From NCBI GenBank assembly GCA_003427395.1, contig BFEA01000121.1:1402808-1438926 (forward strand): a DNA stretch of 36,119 bases, read 5' to 3'. Source of the stretch: Chara braunii. Its lineage: Eukaryota > Streptophyta > Charophyceae > Charales > Characeae. The translations under genes and the position numbers were made by a program. The notes under the pieces are model-generated. The model made no database searches. It was not told the DNA's origin and saw only the letters and a list, made by a program, of their open reading frames with translations. Shown here in pieces: positions 10,070-18,621 of the stretch (positions are counted from its first letter, which is position 1; each line of letters opens with the position of its first letter).

Positions 10070-11420
10070 TGTAATGACCCGTCATAAAACAGACTGAGAA
10101 CACTGCTAATTTCTGAAGTTCTGCTGATGGAATGAATGACTTGCTGAGATTCCCGCATTCTGCTGTGTTTTCTAAGTCTGTGTGCGTGCGTGCCTGTGGT
10201 CTTGCGTGTCTGTCTGAGTGCTTGTTTGCATGAGTGTGCGTGTGACCCAGAAGGGTACTTGCTCGTTTGGCAGGCCCGTAGGGCCGGTACTTACCTGTGG
10301 CTGTGGCATTATGGGTTGCAGCAAGGGAAACACTCAAGTGGCGAAGCTAGCGGCCCGGCCCCGCGGCCCATGGGGTAGCGGAAAAACACTCAAGTGGGCA
10401 GGTAGGCCGATACCGCACCCCACTGCAGTTGGCATGAAGGGGTACTGGAGGCCGAGCAGAAGAAGACAAAGTTGGCATTCAGTAGCGGTAGGGTAGGTCT
10501 AGGCCGGTACCAGTCCAACCAGTCTGAGTCTAGAGCCTGTACGGGTAATATCAGGGTCTGCAATGATGTTTCCCTCCGAAACGGAGGAAGTACCGGTTGC
10601 TTGGGGAGGCCGAGCGGCCTGGAAGTCACCGCCCAGGAGGCAAGTAGGCCGCTATATCAAGAGGCTGGGGGGAGCCCAGCCTCATTCTTCAGTGTGCAAG
10701 TTTGGCGACACGCTGCTGGAGCACTGGCTGGAGTGGCGCTGGGTACTACAGCACTGCTGGGAGGAAGAAGTCGGGAGCTTCCACCTTGGCTATGGTGGAG
10801 CTCTACCGGTAGGAGGAGGAGGGAGAAGAGGACCAAGGAGGAGAGTGGTAGGGTACTTACCTCGCTATGGCAGACACCATCTTCATCACCTTGTTAGGCG
10901 CTGCATCTGGAAGGCCCCAGTGGGGGTAGTGCCGCATCAAGGAAGCTCAGGGCAGAGTCAGGCATGGCGGTTGAGTGGGCAGCGGCATAGCTGCATGGTG
11001 ATGACCTTGAAGTGGGGCAGCGGCATAGCTGCTTTGGGTTGTCCATTTGAACAGGGGGCTGAAGCCTCAGTAGTCCGCCATAGCCTCGGCCTGTATGTAG
11101 AGGAAGAAGAATGGTGGACATGGCTATGGTGGACCTCATGTTGTGCCTGCAGTAGAAGTGGAATTCAGACATTGATTCTGGTTCAGTCATTCAACATTAT
11201 TATTGTTATTTCTTGTTTGAATAAGAGGGGAGGAGATAAGGAGGAAGAGATTGGTTGGCGAAGAAGAAGAGCCTTGACACATCTTCTTCTTCTTTCTTAC
11301 TTCTTCTTCTTCTTCTTCTTTCCCTCTCTCTCCTCTCAAGTTCATTCATTTCTTCTTGCAATTGGATGGCATTGTACTTTCAGATGAATGTATACTTCGA
11401 AATTGGCCAGGATCGTAACA
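10070..11420 (+). repeat. LTR-like repeat copy 2 (about 1.35 kb)
   Basis: Begins TGTAATGACCC and ends GATCGTAACA. It is collinear with copy 1 and with inverted copy 3, and longer than copy 1 because of extra sequence in its middle. It lies two bases (10068-10069) after copy 1. The sequence after 11420 has no primer-binding site, so this is either a solo LTR, a 3' LTR that lost its element, or part of a rearranged tandem. The 274-codon frame inside it (10563-11387) is not shared with the other copies and is not called a gene. Confidence 0.75.
10651..10658 (+). promoter_or_regulatory. TATA-like box in LTR copy 2
   Basis: GCTATATC following the conserved CAAGTAGGCC; counterpart of 9447-9454. 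Confidence 0.45.
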
Positions 11421-12840
11421 CACTGCCCTTTTCTTTGAACAAACACTTTGTTTACCTTCTATGACATCCTGAAGAAAGACACTCAGTACTCTCTCTCCTT
11501 TCTCTCTCTTTTGTCCATGATCGTGTCGGTACAATCATTTTTGAACCCAATGAAAGAAACAATTTGAAAGCAATTGGAAGAGAAGGTAGAACTCCTAGCC
11601 GGAGCGGCAATCCAGTTGGACAGGAGAGCAGAAAAAATACAAAATAAAATAAAATCAGAGAGATCTGATTCAACAACACAGTCTGGTCTGACTACATACG
11701 AGATCTTGTCAAGCCTAATCGCTCAGTCCTGTAGAAGCACAGCAAATCAAATTCGAAGTGTACTACGCAATGCAAAAGAGCATTGAGTGGTGTCTCAGGT
11801 GCGAGTCAAGCGACGGACTGTGCAATGAAGTTTGGGAAACGTATCAGCCAAGATCTCGTCCGCAGCGAGTGCCCTGCTCCGAAAGCATGAACTCCGATTC
11901 CCAGCAAGGTAGAGCAAGGTGACTGACATCAACAGATTTGGGCCTAAGCGGCCCTTCTTGCTTGGGCCCAATCCCACTGGGTCCAAAAAGGCCCGAGTTG
12001 ACTCAAGACTGGGTCCCAACCAACAAGAGTTCTACAAAGACCTACTTTTTGCCCCTACCGTGCTGAAAAACAAATTTCAACTGCAGAAAGAACCTATAAA
12101 CTACAGCCCTTCAGAATGAAATAAATAAAATACTTTAGAAAGATATGGCATTGCACACAAGATGATCCATCCATTCACTCATCAGGTGAGAAAGCAGTTC
12201 ACACACTTCAACACAAGGTCAAGGCCATAGAAGATGGGAGAAGAACCCTTAATACCCCAACAGGCAGTCAATTCTATGCACACACACATGGGCACCCTTG
12301 TGGCACGGCACTTAGCTGAGTGGTTGGGCTCTTGGGATGAAATGAAACTCACCCCCCTTCTCACGTAGTCCTCCTGACTCAATTAGCATCCTCTACACTA
12401 GTGTCCTATTATCTAAGAGGGTCAACTTCTACCCCAAAGTACAATGCCGATCCTCCGTCGATGTTGAAGATCGAAATAGCAACTTGCAGTCCGTTGGTGC
12501 AGATATGACTGCCACCCTCAAGATCACCTACTTGAGGGGAGCCCTGAAGTCGCTCCTTGTCTTCCCTGAAGTCCGGATTCCAGTTGTAGGTGCTCTTCAC
12601 TGTTGCCTCTCTCCAATTCCATCACGAAGTCCCACCTTGTGTCTCTCCACCACACACACACACACACACTAGCAACCTGGTCGGGTCTATTGTCAACCCT
12701 ACACGACCCTGCCAGGTGGGAGCAGCTTCCGTTTCACCACGCTGTCCCTCTTAACTAACTTCCTGCCCTAACCTTAAGTGGTTAGCCCTAACCATTTAGG
12801 TTCGGATTATGGCGGCAAAGGCAACTCTCGCCAGCAAGTA
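11421..12840 (-). other. unassigned internal sequence between tail-to-tail LTRs
   Basis: No frame longer than about 85 codons and no retroelement motif on either strand. On the minus strand it is what follows the primer-binding site of LTR copy 3, so it would be the leader of that element, now cut off by LTR copy 2. A short CA tract lies at 12650-12668. TTAGCTGAGTGGTTGGG at about 12312 resembles a tRNA A box, but no matching B box follows. Confidence 0.5.
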
Positions 12841-12846
12841 GAATCC

Positions 12847-12858
12847 GTTCCGATACCA
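12847..12858 (-). promoter_or_regulatory. primer-binding site of minus-strand LTR copy 3
   Basis: Read on the minus strand, the LTR end GATCGTAACA is followed after one base by TGGTATCGGAAC. The usual site complementary to the 3' end of initiator-Met tRNA is TGGTATCAGAGC; two of twelve positions differ. The similar TGGTATCGGAGC stands at 17949. This fixes copy 3 as a 5' LTR on the minus strand. Confidence 0.7.
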
Positions 12859-12859
12859 A

Positions 12860-14096
12860 TGTTACGATCGTGGCCAATTTTGAAGCATACTTTCATGAGA
12901 AAGCACAATGCCATCCGATTGCAAAAAGAAATGAATGAACTTGACAGGAGAGAGAGAGAGAGAAGGAAAGAAGAAGAACAAGAAGATGAAAGAATGAAGA
13001 GGAAGAAGATGTACACCAGCAAAGACCAATGATAATTCCCTTCTCCTTCGCCAACCATTTTCCTCCTCCTTTTCTGTTCTCCTTATATTCAAACAATTAA
13101 TAGTAATAATAATGTTGAATGGCTGAACCAGAATCAATATCCGAATCCCTCTTCTACTGCAGGCACAACATGACGTCTACCACAGCCATGGCCACCCTTC
13201 TTCTTCCTCTTCACGTAGGCCAAGGCTATGGCTGACTACGAGGGCCTCACCCTGCTGTGCAAAGGACAACACAAAGCAGCTATGCTCGCTGCTGTTCAGG
13301 CCACCATGCCTGACCCCGCCTTGAAGCCTTCTTGGTGCGGCGCAGCCCCAACTGGGGCCTTCCAGATGCAGAGCCTAACAAGGTGATGAAGATGGTGCAA
13401 TGCCCAGCGCTCCTCCAGCCAATGCTCCAAGCAGTGCGTCGCCAAACGTGGACACGGAGAATGAGGAGGAGCACTTTGCTCCTCCTGGAGATATAGCGGC
13501 CTACTTGCCTCTTGGGCTGGAACTTCCTAGGCCAAACGGCCTCCAAGTAACCGGTACCTCCTCCCTTTCGGAGGGAAACATCATTGCAGACTCTGATATT
13601 GCCCGTACAGGCCCTTGACTCAGACTGGTTGGACAGGTACCCGCCTAGACCTAGCCTACAACTACTGGGCCTCTAAAAATGCCAACTTTTGTCTTCTTCT
13701 GCTCGGCCTCGAGTACCCGGCACATCTACTTCTACTTGGTGTGGTACCGGCCTACCTGCTACTTGCGTGTTTTCCCACGGCCCTAAGTGTCGTGGGCCTC
13801 GTGCCCCGCCACTTGAGTGTTTTCCCCCCGCTGCAACCCTCAATGTCACGACCACAGGTAAGTACCGGCCCTACGGGCTTCCAAACAAGGAAGCACCCTT
13901 GCGGGTCACACACACACTCAGGCCGACCAGCACTCAGACAGGCACGCAGACAGGCACGCAGACCATCAACCACACACACACACACACAGACTTAGAAAAC
14001 TCAACAGAATGCAGGAATCTCAGCAAGGCATCAATTCCATCGGCAGAACTCCGAAATCAGCAGTGTTCTCAGTCTGTGTTTTGGCGGGTCATTACA
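12860..14096 (-). repeat. LTR-like repeat copy 3, inverted (5' LTR on minus strand)
   Basis: On the minus strand it starts TGTAATGACCCG (14096) and ends GATCGTAACA (12860), about 1.24 kb, collinear with copies 1 and 2. A TATA-like box is at 13490-13497. A primer-binding site follows, so it was a genuine 5' LTR. Its internal region runs toward lower coordinates and meets LTR copy 2 in opposite orientation after about 1.4 kb. Confidence 0.78.
13490..13497 (-). promoter_or_regulatory. TATA-like box in LTR copy 3
   Basis: GATATAGC on the plus strand, GCTATATC on the minus strand; counterpart of the boxes in copies 1 and 2. Confidence 0.45.
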
Positions 14097-14399
14097 GCAT
14101 CTAGGATATTAAAAAAAAAAAAAAAAAAAAAAAACAGTTGTGCTGTGTTTTCTACATTTGTGTCCTGCTGACTTGTCTATATGCCTATTTGCTTGCTTGT
14201 TCTTCACTTTAATTGCTCTGATTTTCAAGTTTGTGTCTGGCAGGTTCGGAATGCTCTTTTGCAACTCGTAGTTGCTGAATGTGGCTTAGGAGTGCATCAA
14301 ATTCAGAAGAAAGCCTTAGAAGTGTTTGGGTTAAGGGGCACAAGCATCCTGCAACAAAATCCTGAAAGCCTCGGGGGGAAAAAAAAAAAAAAACTTGTT

Positions 14400-14430
<31 letters not shown>

Positions 14431-15545
14431 CGGTGTCACACATGGTGATGAATATATGGCTGATGATGATGACGAGACATCTGATGATGGTGGTGGCATG
14501 GCATCGTCCCACCATTAACGATGCTCCAACATATATGGACAACCCGAGAATACGGGAACCTCCATAGTATTCCACTCACCAGAATGTGTGCTCTGTTTTG
14601 GGCACGTACTGACAAGTAACCATCACCATCAAGCCCAGCAGTCCAACATAAAAAAAAGGGCAGAGGCTTGATCTCATATGGGAGGGAGTGAGAGGATGGA
14701 AGAAGTTGAGCTCGAGGGGGGAGCAGAGATGGCAGAACCATCTGACGTTGGCGAGTCGTCCAACGTAGGAGAGGTGGCGCATCCCCTAAAGCACTTTTCG
14801 CTGCTTGCACCGGTCACGGCTCATCAGAGGGTGATAATCCTCTGGCCCCCAGGTATGGGGTGAAAAGGTAAGAGTGACTGGATACAGGGGGAGGTAGAGC
14901 GCAGCGGCCGTAACTCACCATGTGCGCTTCGATGTTGATGTCCGGGGGGTGGTTTCCGACTTGCGCCGTCGCTCAGTCACGAGGTGCAGATCACACCATC
15001 GGTGGACTGCAGTTGCCTGTCTTCACGACAGGGGTACAGCTATTGCTGTTTTGAAACTCGCTGGCTCGTTACTGCGTAGTGCCCATGCGCATCGGCCAAA
15101 GATTGCTGCCTTTCTTCTGCAGATGGCTATGGTAGGCGTTGTCCTCCTACTAGCATGACAGAAGCTGAGGCAAGAGATGAGAGGGATGGAGGAGGGATGA
15201 GCATTGGAAGCAAATCACAAGAGGGACGACACTCCAACGCGTGGGATGGCTCTCTGAGTGAGTGACAGATCGGAGGATCCCGGACGGGTTGTTCCATGGT
15301 TAAGTAGGATGGGAAGGATGAGGCTGGGGGGTCCAATTCTGGGGGAGTGAGCCTGTGCAGGGTGTGTGTGTGTGTGCTTCCATGGGATGTGGAGTTGAGG
15401 GGGGGGGTGGAGGAGTGATGCGGGTTGCATGCGGATGGGTCATGATCTGAAGGCCCCCCTACGTACCGGGGATCGTCGTACGTCCCATCCAAACGGATGG
15501 ATGGAGGGGCGTACGCCCGTACAGCCGAGTCCCGGTCGAAAGTGC
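14097..15545. other. unassigned region with homopolymer runs
   Basis: Contains an A run (about 14111-14133), a second A run (about 14381-14393) and a C run (14400-14427). The exon-like remnant listed separately lies around the latter two. From 14519 to 15545 the frames up to 165 codons are Pro/Ser-rich or biased and show no recognisable domain. A 12-bp perfect palindrome GGGCGTACGCCC is at 15507-15518. Confidence 0.4.
14233..14518 (+). pseudogene. possible decayed 3' exon of an unidentified gene
   Basis: A pyrimidine-containing stretch ending in TGTCTGGCAG precedes 14242 and resembles a 3' splice site. The following frame reads VRNALLQLVVAECGLGVHQI and continues protein-like to QQNPESL near 14370. 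It then runs into A and C homopolymers (14381-14427). Beyond them, in a different frame, GGT at 14432 opens an acidic tail containing ADDDDETSDDGGG that ends at TAA 14516-14518. If the homopolymer lengths are wrong in the assembly, the two parts could be one terminal exon. I do not recognise the family. This could also be chance. Confidence 0.25.
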
Positions 15546-16149
15546 CACGGCCTAGTGGGGGTGTGGCATACTGCATACCACACGGGCCTGCAGGGCCTGA
15601 CCAGGCAGAAGAAGGGCCCTCCAAGCCCTGTGTCGTTTCAGCCTAAAAATGAGGGCCAATTTTAGGCCCTCTTGAAGTCGACCGTTCCTGAAACTTAGGC
15701 GCCAGACCCGGGATCAGCGAAGGCCATTTTTAGGCCCTTTTCAAGATAACCTTTTTTTTTAACTTGGACGCCAGGGGCTGCCATGATTCGGCATTGGCAA
15801 GAGCAGTCTCCCAGCTGGGCCAGCACTATGTGGCATACTGATACCACACGGGCCCCAGTTAGGGCCCTGTTCTGTAGTAGGCACAGTTTAGGCCTAGTTA
15901 CCAGGTCACGACGGTCCCAGTTAGGTCCAGGTAGGCCTAGGAACCGTCGGTTCAGTCCAGGGTCCGGTAGGCCTCGTTTAGACCCCACCAGACCCAACGG
16001 CTAGTTAGGCCAGATACCGGTCCATCGGTAGGACTGGCCGGCGGCGCAGTTTAGGCGCCACTCTTCAGATTCAAAAGCGGATCTGAACCGTTGGGCCTGA
16101 TCAATGGTCCAGACCCGAAGGCCTTCAGTAGGACTGAGGCCGACCCAGC

Positions 16150-16158
16150 ACTATATCA
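16150..16158 (+). promoter_or_regulatory. TATA-like box in LTR region B
   Basis: ACTATATCA, similar to the GCTATATC boxes of the other LTR family. It lies upstream of GC-rich leader-like sequence. Supported only by motif and position. Confidence 0.35.
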
Positions 16159-16825
16159 GCTGGGTACCAGCCTCAGTCGGTAGGTTGGTCGACAGTCGGT
16201 CTGGAGGTTAGGCTACGAGTTAGTCTACAAGATTAGCGCAGCGTTTCAGCATTGGAGAGATTAGCGCAGCAGCAAGGAGGAACAGCAGCAAGGAGGAACA
16301 GCGCAGCAGCGAGCTAGTGCAGCAAGCAGGAGCAGCGCCGGCCCTCTGGCCCAGCCCGCGGCCCAGCACCCCAGCCCTGCAGCGCCATCGCTGCACCGCC
16401 AGGTACCAGGGAGAAAAGGTCCGCCTTTCCTCCCTCTTCCTCCTCCTCTGCTCTCGCTCTCTCTCTCCCTCTCTCGCTCGCTCTCTTCCTACCCTCTGAG
16501 TCTCAGTCTACTCTTGGGTCGCTCCCACTGGACTACTACGACTATGGAGGATGGTTACGAGTTCTGATGACAGCCGAGATAGTAACATTGAGACATTGGT
16601 TGAGGACTACTTCAGGGATCCGACTTCATCTACTTCCGGAGATGTATCTTGATATTGGGAGATCGACATCTGGGACACCATGAGACTCTGTTTTCACGAC
16701 ATTTCGGATTTGCGTTACTTATGACTCTCGAGATACTATTTCTGGATTCATGGTGTTGACGTCAACTTCCCTCTCCTCCTCCTTCGTCTCTCCTCTCCCT
16801 CCATTCGTCCGTGTATGATCTCAGA

Positions 16826-16858
16826 CCCTGGCCTTTTCTTCTGTGCCCAAGGCCAGGG
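16826..16858 (+). other. hairpin 1 of duplicated LTR block
   Basis: CCCTGGCCTT (16826-16835) pairs perfectly with AAGGCCAGGG (16849-16858) around a 13-nt loop. It follows the shared TCCGTGTATGATCT at 16808-16821. Counterpart of hairpin 2 with different stem bases. Confidence 0.65.
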
Positions 16859-17394
16859 CTTTCACAACACCGATGTATGTTTGTGAGTGTTTCGTTGCAG
16901 TCTGAGTCAGGTCTGAGTCAATCCATGTATCTCAAGTCTTCCGCTGTATTTGTATTAACTCTGTATTATCTGGTCAGCTCTGGGAATCTGCGCCATACTT
17001 ATGACTGTGTTTCACGAGTATGCAGCAACTGTATATCGCTGGTCCGCCCAGGAGGCTGCAGGCAGGAGGCAGTCCAGGAGGTAGCTATCAGGATTCGGCA
17101 GCAGCACTCTTGGAAGCGCTGCAGAAGTAGTAGCTAGGAGTAGTCTTCAGCGCTGGGCGCTTAGAGTAGCGTTAGAGAGGGAGGAGAGTGGCGGAGGCCA
17201 GGGACTTACCTGGGAGCTTACCTGTGTCGCCATCGCTCCCGCTTCGTCTTCGAGGTACCTGCAGCAAGGCGCCACCTTCACAAGTTAGTACCGGCACCAG
17301 GAGAAAGAGAGAGAGAGAGTTCTTCTTCTTCTTCCTCCTCCAGTTCACCATCTCTCCCTCCCCCTCCAGCTACCTGACTTCTCAGTATCGACGG

Positions 17395-17464
<70 letters not shown>

Positions 17465-17514
17465 NNNNNNNNNNNNNNNNNNNNNNNNNNNNNNNNNNNN
17501 NNNNNNNNNNNNNN

Positions 17515-17585
<71 letters not shown>
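17395..17585 (+). repeat. GA microsatellite containing a 50-N assembly gap
   Basis: (GA)n runs from about 17395 to 17585. Bases 17465-17514 are N, exactly 50, which suggests a placeholder of unknown true length. The open frames across it are simple-sequence artefacts. Confidence 0.95.
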
Positions 17586-17592
<7 letters not shown>

Positions 17593-17752
17593 CTATGGGA
17601 TGTTGATGACATTTGGATACGGACTCCACTTTGGGACAGACACATCCGCGAGGGACTATTTGGGATCGATATAAACGACATTTGTGTGACGACATTTCCA
17701 TCTTCCCCGTCTTCTTCGTCTGATCCCCGTCCTCTTCATCCGTGTACGATCT

Positions 17753-17790
17753 GAGCCTGGCGCATTCTTCCTATATGAAGCGCCAGGCTC
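17753..17790 (+). other. hairpin 2 of duplicated LTR block
   Basis: GAGCCTGGCGC (17753-17763) pairs perfectly with GCGCCAGGCTC (17780-17790) around a 16-nt loop. It directly follows TCCGTGTACGATCT (17739-17752). Relative to hairpin 1 both arms have changed together, so pairing is kept. Confidence 0.68.
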
Positions 17791-17948
17791 TTTCACACCT
17801 TGCAATGATGATGGTGTATGTTTTGGTCTGCATTGGGACATTGATTGGTCGGATCATTGGTATTTTAGCCTCCCGCTGCGCTATCCTGTACTATGTGAGA
17901 GAGGGTCGGTTCTTGTTGTGGTCTGCACTGTTACGGTATGCAACAGTT

Positions 17949-17960
17949 TGGTATCGGAGC
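17949..17960 (+). promoter_or_regulatory. primer-binding site of element B
   Basis: TGGTATCGGAGC differs at one position from TGGTATCAGAGC, the common complement of the initiator-Met tRNA 3' end. It lies three bases after the LTR-like end GCAACA (17940-17945) and about 660 bp before the gag ATG. Confidence 0.75.
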
Positions 17961-17999
17961 GGACCTCTCAGGCAGAGGATCCGCCCAATCAAGGAACCA

Positions 18000-18000
<1 letters not shown>

Positions 18001-18032
<32 letters not shown>

Positions 18033-18040
18033 ATTGATTG
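18001..18040 (+). repeat. CTTG tetranucleotide repeat in leader of element B
   Basis: About seven CTTG units followed by TGAT variants between the primer-binding site and gag. Confidence 0.85.
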
Positions 18041-18518
18041 TTTATTAGTTAGTCAAGTAGGGCTTCGTCAAATCTCTGCAAAACAAAAAATTCGCAACAG
18101 ATCTCCGGAACTTCAGATATTAGCATTTCGTTTTGTTTTTGTTGTTTCACTCTGGGCATATTAGGTGAAATAGGGAGGTGGTCATATTCTCGGAAATTGG
18201 ATCTATCCTCCTCTGAAAGTGAAACCTCCATTCTATTTCACGCATTTTTTTTTTTCAAGATCGCACTCTTTTTGAAAGACGAAACTTTGCGAAACCTTGC
18301 CTAGATCTCGCTCATAGTACTCCTCCGAAAATGCCTCACTGATAGCCGATCGACAGATATTCAAAAAAAGAAAAGAAAAAAAAAAGGGGTGGGATCCACT
18401 TCTTTAATTTTGTATTTTGTTCTGTTGATTAGGACCGGGAATGGAAAGTGCAGTGTGGTTACCTTCCTGCGTTTCCCTCCCACCCAGCCCTTTGCCTGCG
18501 TTCCCGGTTTGGTAAGTA

Positions 18519-18612
18519 CCACGTCAGCAGCAGTGCCACGTCAGCAGTGCCACATCCTCAGCAGTGCCATGTCAGCAGTGCCACGAACGCAGCAGTGCCA
18601 CGTCAGCAGTGC
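18519..18612 (+). repeat. CAGCAGTGCCACGT minisatellite just before gag B
   Basis: About six imperfect units of 13-18 bp (CAGCAGTGCCACGT and variants) end ten bases before the gag ATG at 18622. A donor-like GGTAAGTACC lies just upstream at 18511. Confidence 0.75.
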
Positions 18613-18621
18613 ATCGCCACC

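Larger units (their letters stand above)
15546..17945 (+). repeat. LTR-like region upstream of gag B
   Basis: This region ends ...GGTATGCAACA just before the primer-binding site at 17949, as a 5' LTR should. The left part (15546-16200) is rich in TTAGGCC/TAGGCCT words and has direct repeats (TGGCATACTG with ATACCACACGGGCC near 15565 and 15833; a unit of about 68 bp at 15653 and 15721). The right part is internally duplicated: the block at about 16400-17040 resembles 17270-17945, with the same CT-rich segment, TCCGTGTAYGATCT and a following hairpin. A degenerate LTR end plus primer-site-like sequence seems present near 17020-17045, so two LTR-like units may be stacked in tandem. The left boundary is not defined. 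Confidence 0.55.

Noticed and set aside
10563-11387. 274-codon open frame on the plus strand inside LTR copy 2
   Set aside because: Not kept in copies 1 or 3, passes through TTC-type simple sequence and has no domain; the LTR explanation is sufficient.
12312-12360. tRNA gene suggested by TTAGCTGAGTGG
   Set aside because: No B box, no acceptor stem pairing and no plausible anticodon arm.
15127-15624. 165-codon minus-strand frame
   Set aside because: Pro/Ser/His-rich composition over repeat-rich DNA, no motif, no supporting signal.
17188-17701. Arg-Glu and Ser-Leu repeat proteins on both strands
   Set aside because: Products of the GA microsatellite and the N gap.
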